Source of the DNA: DOZZ01 sp963792655
GTDB taxonomy: Bacteria > Acidobacteriota > Terriglobia > Bryobacterales > Bryobacteraceae
Direction of reading: 5' to 3'
Length of the DNA: 64,000 nt
Assembly (NCBI GenBank): GCA_963792655.1
Contig: CAWBWU010000005.1
Coordinates: 124,001-188,000, forward strand
Within the stretch, counting starts at the first letter, position 1, and the number at the start of each line of letters is the position of its first letter. The notes below the pieces were generated by a model that worked only from the letters and a program-made list of their open reading frames with translations, was not told the DNA's origin and searched no databases. This document shows positions 9,038 through 16,999 of this stretch, piece by piece. The translations under genes were made by a program, and so were the position numbers.

Positions 9038-9963
9038 TCCGGCGCAGAGGAGGCTTGCTTCTTAAGCCGCCCACGCAGCAGGCGTTCTGTCGTAGAGACA
9101 TGCTTCGGCTCAAACTGCTCGGCCGCGCCCTTCAGGTACGGTCGAAACTCTCGCGCCCAATACTGGGCAAAACCTTCACGCTGGATGTCTTCCAGAGCCT
9201 GGCTGTAATGCGTGAGCAGCGCTCCGCCAAGCACCTTGCCTGTCGTACGCGCAGCAGAACCAGCCGCCCGCGATAACCACCACAAATTCGCCGGTAAATG
9301 CGCAACGGACGAAACCGCCATCAGCGAGGAGACCACGAACACGGGCCGCTGCTGCTCAGCCGCCGACTCGCGCAATCGCTCCCAGATCGATTCCAGCCGT
9401 TCGAGCGCCGGAACATTGCCCGCCGGAATCCGCGGCAGTTCTTCCTGGAGCACCTCCCACTCGCGTCGCAACTCGGCTGTGTTTACCGGTGGCAGGTTCA
9501 GTGTCTGCGCCAGGTGCCCGCTGGTCTTCTCCAAGCCATCCAGTAATTGATCCATCGTTTCGAAGCGCGACTCCGGATCGAGCAATCCCTCTTCCTTCAA
9601 CGCGCCGGAAATTTCGGAGATCAGCTTGTGGCCGCCACCGGTGATGTCAGCCAGTGCCGCAAGCACCCAGACCGGCGAAACGTGGAATGCAAAGATTCCC
9701 AACAGCTCCACGCCGTGACTCGCTGTCCGGCGCAGAAGGAAGTTGCTCGATATCTGGCCTTCGGAGGGAAACACGCCTTCCACTTGCCCGACTTGCTCGA
9801 TGAGGAATCGCAGCGTGACTTCCACCATCGTGCGGTACAGCGCTGTTCGCCGCAGGCGCCTGGGAATCACGACTTCGCCCAATTCCTGCAGCAGCCCGCC
9901 CGAAAGCGCGCTGAGTGAACGGATCACGCGCTCCGGTAACGAGATCAGATATCCGTAGCTCAC
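9034..9963 (-). CDS. Conserved hypothetical protein in the egt operon
   Basis: 309 residues, not recognised. It is mostly helical with no signal peptide. Moderately hydrophobic stretches occur near 95-115 ('LLGIFAFHVSPVWVLAALAD') and 210-235 ('VFVVSSLMAVSSVAHLPANL'), suggesting membrane association. Glycine-rich 'DITGGGHKLISEISGAL' and Arg-rich segments at both ends ('PRRLRRTALYRTM', 'TERLLRGRLKKQ') are noticeable. It begins 4 bp after the ABC binding-protein gene and overlaps the DUF6807 gene by 4 bp, so it is almost certainly cotranscribed with the ergothioneine genes. Its position makes it a candidate for a function linked to that thiol or its transporter, but nothing in the protein proves this. 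Confidence 0.7.
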   Translation of the reverse strand: MSYGYLISLPERVIRSLSALSGGLLQELGEVVIPRRLRRTALYRTMVEVTLRFLIEQVGQVEGVFPSEGQISSNFLLRRTASHGVELLGIFAFHVSPVWVLAALADITGGGHKLISEISGALKEEGLLDPESRFETMDQLLDGLEKTSGHLAQTLNLPPVNTAELRREWEVLQEELPRIPAGNVPALERLESIWERLRESAAEQQRPVFVVSSLMAVSSVAHLPANLWWLSRAAGSAARTTGKVLGGALLTHYSQALEDIQREGFAQYWAREFRPYLKGAAEQFEPKHVSTTERLLRGRLKKQASSAPE

Positions 9964-9967
9964 TGGC

Positions 9968-10840
9968 TCACCGCAGTGTCTTCAGGAAGTCGGAAGCAAC
10001 GTCATCGGCGCTGCGGTGCTTGCCGTCAATCTGATAGTTGAGCCGTTGCATGGTGGCGGTGTCGAGTTTGCCAGACAGCGCGGATAGCGCCTCGCGCATT
10101 CCCGCGTTGGCGTCCAATGCTGCCTTGCGCACAACCAGTGCTGCCTGATACGGCGGAAAGTAGTGTTTGTCGTCGTCCAACACCGTGAACGGTTTCACTG
10201 AGAGCAATCCGTCTGTCGAGTTGCCCGCGACCATGTCCACTTGATGCTGCTCCAACGCGGCGTAAAGCAAGCCCAGATCCATCTGCTTCACGGAACCTTT
10301 GAACGGAATCTGATACGTCTGCTCCAGGCCGCTCAGTCCGTCCGCGCGCTGCACGAACTCGTAGCCCACGCCCAGCTTCCAGCCTTTCTCAAACCCCGCG
10401 GCCTCACTGAGCGTCTTCACGGAACGTTCCTGCGCGTCTTCTTTGCGAACCACCATGGCGAATGTGTTGTTGAACCCGAGTGGTTCCAGCCATTCGAGAT
10501 TCCATGGACGGTAGCCCGCTCGCACATTGAGCAGCACCACTTCAGGAGCAGGGTTCGGCGGCTGCTTCAGAATCGCGGTGAGCGCAGTTCCGGTGTATTC
10601 GGGATACACATCGATCTGGCCGTTACGGATCGCTTCGTGCGCTACGAGCGTACCGCCCAGATCTAAACGGCGCTCCACGCGCGCATTCAGTTTTCGCTCT
10701 AACTGCTGCGCAACGATCTCACCCAACACGAGCTGCTCGGTGAAATTCTTTGAGCCGACGACGATCTTCGGTCCGCGATGACACGCGCTCGTCAGGAGCA
10801 CCGTAACTAAGCAGCCGGCGTAAAACGCTTTTCGATCCAT
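9968..10840 (-). CDS. OpuC/EgtU-type ABC transporter substrate-binding lipoprotein
   Basis: 290 residues. The N-terminus 'FYAGCLVTVLLTSAC' is a probable lipoprotein signal with lipidation at C20. The mature protein starts with 'PKIVVGSKNFTEQLVLGEI' and contains 'GQIDVYPEYTGTALTAIL', the signature of the osmoprotectant/glycine-betaine binding proteins OpuCC, OsmX and ProX-like. EgtU, the ergothioneine-binding domain of EgtUV, belongs to the same fold family. It binds a quaternary-amine ligand outside the inner membrane for the adjoining permease. The start overlaps the permease gene by 34 bp, as if a fused permease/binding protein had been split. With egtB and egtD in the same operon, ergothioneine or hercynine is the favoured ligand by inference; betaine or choline remain possible. 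Confidence 0.88.
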   Translation of the reverse strand: MDRKAFYAGCLVTVLLTSACHRGPKIVVGSKNFTEQLVLGEIVAQQLERKLNARVERRLDLGGTLVAHEAIRNGQIDVYPEYTGTALTAILKQPPNPAPEVVLLNVRAGYRPWNLEWLEPLGFNNTFAMVVRKEDAQERSVKTLSEAAGFEKGWKLGVGYEFVQRADGLSGLEQTYQIPFKGSVKQMDLGLLYAALEQHQVDMVAGNSTDGLLSVKPFTVLDDDKHYFPPYQAALVVRKAALDANAGMREALSALSGKLDTATMQRLNYQIDGKHRSADDVASDFLKTLR

Positions 10841-11427
10841 CCCAATCCTCCATCGGCAATAAGCGCCAGGGCAGCGGCCGGAATTGCACCGGCTAGTATC
10901 TGCGTTGTGTCAACCGAACTGATCCCGCGAAACAGGTAGACGCCGAGTCCCCCGCCCCCGATCGCCGCCGCAATCGTCGCCGTACCGATCGTACTCACCG
11001 TCGCCAGACGCACGCCCGCCAGAATAGTGCGCGCGGCAAGCGGAAGTTCTACCTCGCGCAGAATTTGTTTCGACGTCATACCCATGGCCACAGCGGACTC
11101 GCGAACGGCGGGGTCAATGCCAGTGATTCCAACCAGCGTGTTGCGCAGCATCGGCAGCAGCGCATACAAAACAAGCGCAACGATCGCCGTAGTCTTGCCG
11201 ATGCCGCCAATGAATGGAATCGGAATCAAAAACCCAAACAACGCCAGGCTCGGGATTGTCTGCAGTACGTTGGCGAGGCCCACCGAGGCGCGCCTGAATG
11301 GTTCGCTGCGCGTGGCCAGCACTCCTGCGGGCAACGCTATCGCCGCTGCAATCACGATCGCGATGGCCACCAACTCAATGTGTTCGAGCGTGAGCTCGCC
11401 GAGTTCCATCCACATGCGCTGGCTCAT
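10807..11427 (-). CDS. OpuC/EgtU-type ABC transporter permease
   Basis: 206 residues with five to six transmembrane helices. The cytoplasmic EAA loop that contacts the ATPase is visible as 'RESAVAMGMTSKQILREVEL' followed by 'PLA', and 'GLGVYLFRGI' is typical of OpuCB/OpuCD/YehW permeases. It forms the translocation channel for the binding protein encoded next to it. The ATG overlaps the ATPase stop by 4 bp, and its 3' end overlaps the binding-protein gene by 34 bp. Only one permease gene is present, so the transporter is expected to be a permease homodimer. Confidence 0.92.
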   Translation of the reverse strand: MSQRMWMELGELTLEHIELVAIAIVIAAAIALPAGVLATRSEPFRRASVGLANVLQTIPSLALFGFLIPIPFIGGIGKTTAIVALVLYALLPMLRNTLVGITGIDPAVRESAVAMGMTSKQILREVELPLAARTILAGVRLATVSTIGTATIAAAIGGGGLGVYLFRGISSVDTTQILAGAIPAAALALIADGGLGWIEKRFTPAA

Positions 11428-12149
11428 TCGAGAGACTCCAGAAACGCCCGCGCTTCCGGATGATCACAGCTTCGAAACTCGTTCGGCGTAGCCGTGAGCA
11501 CCACTCGTCCGGCACTCACGAGCGCGATGCGTGTTGCCAGCTTCAGCGCTTCACGAACATCGTGCGTGACGAAGAGCGCTGTCTTGTGCAAGGTATCGCG
11601 CAAGCGTAAGAACTCGCGTTGCAGCTCAACGCGTGTGATCGGATCGAGTGCTCCAAATGGTTCATCGAAGAGCAGCAGTGCCGGGTCACCAGCGAGCGCC
11701 CGCGCCACGCCCACGCGCTGCCGCTGACCACCGGATAATTGACGCGGATACCGGTTCAGGTACTCGCGCGACGGCATGCCAACAAGCGTGAGCAGTTCCT
11801 CGACACGTTCCCGGATGCGCGCAGGCTCCCAGCCCAGCAGGCGCGGCACCAGACCAATGTTGCGCTCCACCGTGAAATGCGGAAACAGACCTGACTCCTG
11901 AATCACATAGCCAATGCGACGCTTGAGAGCGATCGGGTCCCAATCACGGACTGCCCGGTTCTCCACCATTACTGATCCCGCACTCGCCTGATTCAGTCCG
12001 TTGACCAGCTTGAGCGCGGTGGTCTTGCCCGAGCCGCTTCTTCCCAGCAGTACGATCGTTTCGCCAGGCTCGACGTTCAGGTCAAAGTGATCGAGTATCG
12101 TGCGGCCGCCCGCCCGGAAGCCGCTGTCACGAAACTCGATGGCACTCAT
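11424..12149 (-). CDS. OpuC/EgtV-type ABC transporter ATP-binding protein
   Basis: 241 residues. Walker A is 'LLGRSGSGKTTALKLVNGL', the Q-loop is in 'RIGYVIQESGLFPHFTV', the ABC signature is 'LSGGQRQRVGVARAL', Walker B is 'LLLFDEPFGALDPITRVEL' and the switch histidine is in 'TALFVTHDVREAL'. The Q-loop region 'YVIQESGLFPH' is characteristic of the glycine-betaine/OpuCA subfamily. The C-terminal CBS domains found in many OpuCA proteins are absent, which argues against ionic-strength regulation and fits a nutrient or thiol importer better than an osmotic one. It overlaps egtD and the permease gene by 4 bp on each side. Confidence 0.93.
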   Translation of the reverse strand: MSAIEFRDSGFRAGGRTILDHFDLNVEPGETIVLLGRSGSGKTTALKLVNGLNQASAGSVMVENRAVRDWDPIALKRRIGYVIQESGLFPHFTVERNIGLVPRLLGWEPARIRERVEELLTLVGMPSREYLNRYPRQLSGGQRQRVGVARALAGDPALLLFDEPFGALDPITRVELQREFLRLRDTLHKTALFVTHDVREALKLATRIALVSAGRVVLTATPNEFRSCDHPEARAFLESLE

Positions 12150-13117
12150 TCATGCGCCAGCAGCAGACTCTCGGCAAAGCCCCAGCCGCTGTCAAGCCAT
12201 TGTTGTGCGCACGCGAAGCCACATTCCTGCGCGAGGCGTTGAACGCCGGCGGCTTCGAATTTATGCGAGCACTCCGTCCAAATGGTCTCGCCTGCAAGGA
12301 ATTGCACGTCGAGGTCTAGCGACTCGATGCGCACGACCTGATCTTCGGTTGATGCGAGGTGCATCTCCACCCGCGAGTGCGCCTTCGACCAACGCGCCTC
12401 ATGACGAAAGCGCCGCAAATCGAAATTGCCGCCCAGTTCGCGATTGATGCGCGCGAGCAGATTCAGATTGAATGCCGCCGTCACGCCTAACGGATCATCA
12501 TAGGCCAGCAGCAGTTGCGATTCGGGCTTCACGAGATCGGTGCCCAGCAGCAGACCATCGCCGGGCGCGAGCGTATCGCGCACGGATTTCAAAAATGCAC
12601 GCGTCTCATCTGCTTTGAAATTTCCGATCGTGCTGCCGAGAAAGAGCACCAGCAGTGGCTCGCGTCCTTCGCGCCGTGAGACAGCCTCACGCAGCCCGTC
12701 GAGATAGGAAAGATGCAGCTCCGAAATTGAGACATTCGCGATGTTCTCTAACGCCTCGCGGCAGTGTGCGAGTGCCGACGCCGAGACGTCGATCGGGAAA
12801 TAGCGAACCGGTCCGCCACTGCTTGCGGCTTCGAGCAGATGACGCGTCTTGCCGCCGCTCCCGCTGCCCAACTCCACCATCAGGCTACACGGTCCGAAGC
12901 GAGCCAGTATCTCTTTCGAATGCTGCGCGAGCAATGCTTCGTCTGCGCGCGTGAGCCCGTATTCGGGAAGCAGTGTGATCACTTCAAACAGAGCCGAACC
13001 CACGCTGTCGTAAAAATACTGCGGTGGAATCGCCTTGCCACACCGCACGGCGAGCCCGCGATACACATCTTCTGCAAACTGGCGGCGCATGACGGAATCC
13101 AGGCGCTGCGGCGTCAT
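12146..13117 (-). CDS. egtD: L-histidine N(alpha)-methyltransferase (dimethylhistidine methyltransferase)
   Basis: 323 residues of the Methyltransf_33/EgtD family. The N-terminal 'PPQYFYDSVGSALFEVITLL' plus 'PEYGLTRAD' and the SAM-binding 'VELGSGSGGKTRHLLEA' (from about residue 81) are diagnostic, as are 'FLGSTIGNF' and 'YDDPLGVTAAFNLNLL'. The enzyme methylates histidine three times to hercynine using SAM, the first step of ergothioneine synthesis, in the cytoplasm. It lies directly downstream of egtB with a 4-bp ATGA overlap and upstream of an ABC transporter, so synthesis and transport genes are translationally coupled. Length and motifs are complete. Confidence 0.95.
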   Translation of the reverse strand: MTPQRLDSVMRRQFAEDVYRGLAVRCGKAIPPQYFYDSVGSALFEVITLLPEYGLTRADEALLAQHSKEILARFGPCSLMVELGSGSGGKTRHLLEAASSGGPVRYFPIDVSASALAHCREALENIANVSISELHLSYLDGLREAVSRREGREPLLVLFLGSTIGNFKADETRAFLKSVRDTLAPGDGLLLGTDLVKPESQLLLAYDDPLGVTAAFNLNLLARINRELGGNFDLRRFRHEARWSKAHSRVEMHLASTEDQVVRIESLDLDVQFLAGETIWTECSHKFEAAGVQRLAQECGFACAQQWLDSGWGFAESLLLAHE

Positions 13118-14313
13118 CGCACGTTCTCAACCAGCCGGAACCCCGCATAGAGATACGGGTAATCGGGCCGAAACCAGTTCCGCAACGATCGTCGGGTGAG
13201 ATTAAGCGCAGTACGCGGTGACGCGCCCTTGATCACGAAGTGCTTGTCGTCGAAGAAATTCGCGGAATAACCGGGATAATATTCGGACGGTGCAAATCCG
13301 GGCAGCGGTGCGAAAGGCGTCTGCGTCCACTCCCACCCGTTGCCTTGCAACTGAGCCACACCGAACGGACTCTCGCTTTCAGGACGAGCCGTCACCGGCT
13401 CAGGCTCCCAACGTCGATATCCGCAGTTTGCAGGAGTCAGATCACTGGCCTCGCCGCCACCTGGTAGTCCGTAAGCCGCACGGTGGTACTGCGTCTCAGT
13501 CGGAAGTTGTGCTCCCGCCCAGCGTGCATACTCGCGTGCTTGCTCGAGCGTCACGTACACGGGCCAGTTCATTGGCAGTGGAATCGATTCGAACATGCCG
13601 CGGTAGTGCCACTCACCGTTGACTTGCGTCCAGAAGTGCGGCGCAGGCGCGCCCGTGGCCTGCATGAACTTCAGGTAGTCCGCATTGCTTGTCTTGAACT
13701 TCTGAATTCGAAAGCCAGGGACCTCGACGCGCGTTTGATTGAACTCGTTGTCCCATCCGAACGCGCCGCTGTTCTCATTCTGACCAAGCGTTGCGGAACC
13801 CGCGGGAATGCTCACCCACTGCTGTTCGGCGTAAGGTGCAGGCACAATTTCGTCTGCACTGTCTCGCGACTTCGCACTATGCGGCAGATTGTGCAGCATG
13901 TAAGCCAACGTCTCCGCATGCATGTGGCGATGCTCGATCACCATCTGGCGCCGCTCAAGCGGATACTCTTCCCATGAGTTGTCGATGCATTCGCGAACGC
14001 GCGCCACGTAGTCGCGCACTGCACCAAAAGCCGGCCAGTCAGACGGCACGTCTGCAGGCAACTGTCCTTTGGGCGGGTCGATCCCGGCCTCGAATAGCCG
14101 ATCGAATTCCGGGTTGAACGCGTCACGCCCGCCGATTGATCGCCAGAGCTGGTTCCAGTCGAACGCCTCCACGTGCCCCACGTAAAAAATGGTGCGGTTG
14201 CGTTGCCCGATAGGCCGCTCGTACATCATTGACGGATCTTGTATTTTGAACAGGAGGTCGGTCTGACGCCTCGCTTCCTGCAACTGATCCAACGTTCCGA
14301 CAGTACTCTGCAT
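13114..14313 (-). CDS. egtB: Ergothioneine biosynthesis protein EgtB (sulfoxide synthase)
   Basis: 399 residues with an N-terminal DinB_2 helical domain and a C-terminal FGE-sulfatase/C-type-lectin domain. The three-histidine iron site can be placed: H47 in 'IFYVGHVEAFDW', and H128 and H132 in 'MVIEHRHMHAETLAYML'. The spacing matches the HxxxH pair of characterised EgtB proteins. The C-terminal half carries 'GSATLGQNENSGAFGWDNEF' and ends 'GFRLVENVR'. EgtB couples hercynine to a cysteine-type sulfur donor using O2. No egtA, egtC or egtE is seen here, so cysteine could be the direct donor, as reported for the Chloracidobacterium enzyme. The gene leads the operon. The 238-bp divergent spacer to 14553 must hold its promoter, but no convincing -35/-10 was found. 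Confidence 0.93.
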   Translation of the reverse strand: MQSTVGTLDQLQEARRQTDLLFKIQDPSMMYERPIGQRNRTIFYVGHVEAFDWNQLWRSIGGRDAFNPEFDRLFEAGIDPPKGQLPADVPSDWPAFGAVRDYVARVRECIDNSWEEYPLERRQMVIEHRHMHAETLAYMLHNLPHSAKSRDSADEIVPAPYAEQQWVSIPAGSATLGQNENSGAFGWDNEFNQTRVEVPGFRIQKFKTSNADYLKFMQATGAPAPHFWTQVNGEWHYRGMFESIPLPMNWPVYVTLEQAREYARWAGAQLPTETQYHRAAYGLPGGGEASDLTPANCGYRRWEPEPVTARPESESPFGVAQLQGNGWEWTQTPFAPLPGFAPSEYYPGYSANFFDDKHFVIKGASPRTALNLTRRSLRNWFRPDYPYLYAGFRLVENVR

Positions 14314-14552
14314 AGCCCAGTTTCAGTTTATCAATCACTCTCGAATGAGATTGGCGCCCCTGCGGAAGAGTTGAATCGACCTCGTGATCCTCGCTCGGAG
14401 CCGACCTAAACACTTCCGTTTCAATCTGGCGCTTACTGCTTCTGATCACCTTGATGATTCGAGAGTCAGCGCGGGCGCACGATATCACGGTATTTATCAG
14501 CGCGGGCGGGCGATCAATACTTGTCCTAGGCAGCGTAATAAGATAGACAGTA

Positions 14553-16283
14553 GTGTTCCGGAATCATGTTCTGTTGTTCTTCGCCGCCGCGGTGGGCGTT
14601 GCGCAGGCCCAAGGTGTGCCTGCCATCAATGCCAATGGCGGTGTGGTTAATGCGGCGACGTTAACAGGCTCCATTGCTCCCGGCGCATGGGTCACCATCT
14701 TCGGCAGTAATCTCTCTTCAACCACTCGCACGTGGACTCCTTCCGATTTTGTCGGCGGCAGCTTGCCGGTTGCGCTGGATGGCGTCAGCGTCACCATTGA
14801 TGGGCTGCCGGCCTATGTCTATTACGTAAGCCCGACGCAGTTGAATGTGTTGGCTCCGGCCGGGGGTTCCATCGGTTTCGTCAACGTTCAGGTCACTAAC
14901 GCCGCAGGTGTATCCGCACCCGCGCAGGCACTCGAAACGGTAGCGTCGCCGGGCCTTTTCCAGTTCAGCCCTCAGTCGGGCCGCTATGTTGCCGCGGAAT
15001 ACAACGACGGCACTTTCGCGGGGCCCGCAGGACTTTATGGCTCGGCTCTGACAACCCGCGCCGCAAATCCAGGCGAAGTGATCGAGCTGTTTGCAACGGG
15101 CCTAGGTGCGACGTCGCCACAGTACCCCGACGGGAGAATCCTGACTCAGAGTTATCCGGTAGCAGCAGCGCCTCAGGTCACCATCGGCGGTCAACGCGCA
15201 ACAGTGAATTTCGCGGGACTCGTCAGCCCCGGTCTCTACCAGCTCAACGTTGTGGTGCCCGCGGTCAGCGGCGGCGATCAAAGCGTGACGATCGACCTGG
15301 GCGGCGGCGTCACTTCGCCAGCCTCGAAATCTTACATAGCGATAGCCGGGGCAGTGAAACAGTCGGCTTCGTGGACCCAGTTTTATCAACTCGCCGAAGA
15401 GGTTCGGTTCGCTTCATTAAGCCCCAACGAATTGTTCATCTCGCTCCGCAAGTTCGGCGTGATGCACTCGCTCGATCGTGGTGTGACGTGGGCATCCGTT
15501 ACGCCTGCGCCCGGCCTGGACTGCCGCAATTGGGTGCAGACGCCAACTCAGCTATTTCTCGGCTGTTCAGGGGCCGGCGGCGGAGTCTTTCGATGGAACG
15601 GCTCAGCGTTCGTCGCTGGCGTGAACTCACCGGCAACGCCGGTCGAGCTGGTGGCCCGGCACGACGGCGCGATCGTTGCACTGCTCACGACGCAAGCACG
15701 AACGGCAATCTCCGCCGATGGAGTGAACTGGACTTACTCGCAACTTCCGAACGGCCTTGGTCTGCTGCAGGTGTTCCAACACAACCCGGTCACGGACGAC
15801 ATCTGGTTGGGAACGGAAGGAGTCGGCCTGTACCGTTCGAGTGACGGCGGCCAGACGTTTGCGTTCGCGGGCTATAAGCAGGGCCAGCCTGGATCGCCCG
15901 TCAACGGGAACACATTCATCTTTGCGCAGGATGGCACCACAATGTATGCCGAACACAACGCGGTGTATCGATGGCTGCCGTCTTCGAACTCCTGGATCTC
16001 GCTCGCGACCGGAGCAGATGGAGTACCCGGAATCCCCTATGCTCGCCAGGTGGAAACGGCGCTGCTGGCGCCTGATGGAACGATCTTCGTGGGAACGGTG
16101 CACTCCTATGCTTTTGGAGACAGCTACGTTTACGAGTCTCACGACAACGGCGCTTCTTACTCGCTCGCGACGGTACCGGGCCTTCCAACGAACGCTCGCG
16201 TAGCGGACCTCAAGATGGACTCGCTCGGATTTCTGTGGGCTGGCCTTGCCAGCAGCGGTTTGTGGGGAGCGTTCGTCCGCTAG
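14553..16283 (+). CDS. Secreted protein with N-terminal TIGR03437-type domain and Asp-box propeller
   Basis: 576 residues beginning at a GTG; an ATG at 14566 is out of frame. The signal peptide 'HVLLFFAAAVGVAQA' is followed by 'NAATLTGSIAPGAWVTIFGS' and 'YYVSPTQLNVLAP', the module usually found at the C-terminus of acidobacterial exported proteins but here at residues about 25-270. The second half (about 275-576) has repeated Asp-box-like blades: 'MHSLDRGVTWASV', 'YRSSDGGQTFAF' and 'YESHDNGASYSLA'. This suggests a sialidase/sortilin-like beta-propeller without an obvious catalytic site. It is probably a secreted or surface binding protein. It stands alone on the plus strand between two minus-strand operons and converges with bshB1 with no gap. 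Confidence 0.82.
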   Translation: MFRNHVLLFFAAAVGVAQAQGVPAINANGGVVNAATLTGSIAPGAWVTIFGSNLSSTTRTWTPSDFVGGSLPVALDGVSVTIDGLPAYVYYVSPTQLNVLAPAGGSIGFVNVQVTNAAGVSAPAQALETVASPGLFQFSPQSGRYVAAEYNDGTFAGPAGLYGSALTTRAANPGEVIELFATGLGATSPQYPDGRILTQSYPVAAAPQVTIGGQRATVNFAGLVSPGLYQLNVVVPAVSGGDQSVTIDLGGGVTSPASKSYIAIAGAVKQSASWTQFYQLAEEVRFASLSPNELFISLRKFGVMHSLDRGVTWASVTPAPGLDCRNWVQTPTQLFLGCSGAGGGVFRWNGSAFVAGVNSPATPVELVARHDGAIVALLTTQARTAISADGVNWTYSQLPNGLGLLQVFQHNPVTDDIWLGTEGVGLYRSSDGGQTFAFAGYKQGQPGSPVNGNTFIFAQDGTTMYAEHNAVYRWLPSSNSWISLATGADGVPGIPYARQVETALLAPDGTIFVGTVHSYAFGDSYVYESHDNGASYSLATVPGLPTNARVADLKMDSLGFLWAGLASSGLWGAFVR

Positions 16284-16999
16284 CTAAAGGCTCTTCACAC
16301 CGAGAGCCATCACGTCGTCGATCTTCATCGTCTCTTTCACCACGAACGGCTCGCCGTACTTCACGCCGATCTGGTTGCCGTAAAAGCGGCTGATGGATGC
16401 CAGGCGATCGCGAATCTCCGACTCGTTTGGAAATAAGTCGCTTCCTGTTTCCGACGCTCCGTACTGCGAGCGGTAAGCGAAAAGTGATTCCATGCGCCGC
16501 TCGAACTGCGCCGTGATGTCGACCACGAACGAAGGCTTCACGTTCGCGTACAGCGATGCATACAGAATCTGCTGCGGCCGGTGCGGCTCGGTATACTGGT
16601 CGAGCTTCTTCAACCCGGCGAGAAAGCACGCCTCGAAGCTCATCTCGCATGCGCGGTAATGATCGGGATGCCGCGCTTCCCAGTAAGGCAGGATCACCGA
16701 CGCGCGGGCGTAACTCGCGAATACGGGAGGCAATGGTCATGCGTCCGGCGAGCGAGTTCTCAAGACGCGCATCGGGAAAGCGCAGATTTTCACGGTGCCC
16801 CGCAAGCAGCAAAGCCGCGGCGGCTTCCGATTCCTGAATTCGCAGCTCGGGGCGTTCCGCGCGTCCCCATATCGCCCGCGGTCAGATCGATGATGCCGGT
16901 GCGATAGCCCGCCTGCGCCATACGCAACAACGTGCCGCCACAGGTTTGCTCGACATCGTCGGGATGCGCTGCGATGGCCAGAAGGTCGATGCTCACCAC
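16284..16999 (-). CDS. bshB1: N-acetylglucosaminyl-malate deacetylase BshB1 (bacillithiol synthesis), frameshifted
   Basis: A PIG-L/LmbE-fold zinc deacetylase read in three pieces. The first piece 'MVSIDLLAIAAHPDDVEQTC' has the metal-binding AHPDDVE motif. After a break near 16850 the sense continues as 'AAALLLAGHRENLRFPDARL', and after a second near 16699 as 'VILPYWEARHPDHYRACEMS' and 'PSFVVDITAQFERRMESLFA'. The HPDH and 'FVVDIT..FERKM' blocks identify the BshB1 subgroup, which deacetylates GlcNAc-malate to GlcN-malate, the second bacillithiol step. Joined length (about 238 residues) is normal and no motif is lost, so the breaks look like sequencing indels. The start overlaps the rhomboid gene by 7 bp. 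bshA and bshC are not in the window. Confidence 0.82.

Noticed and set aside
9968..12149. Plain osmoprotectant (betaine) transporter as the final call
   Set aside because: Not excluded, but lack of CBS domains on the ATPase and coupling to egtB/egtD make a thiol-related ligand more likely, so the name was left at family level.
14314..14552. Promoter for egtB or the divergent secreted protein
   Set aside because: Several TTGATA/TTGTCC-like hexamers exist, but none has a -10 at 16-18 bp, so none is claimed.
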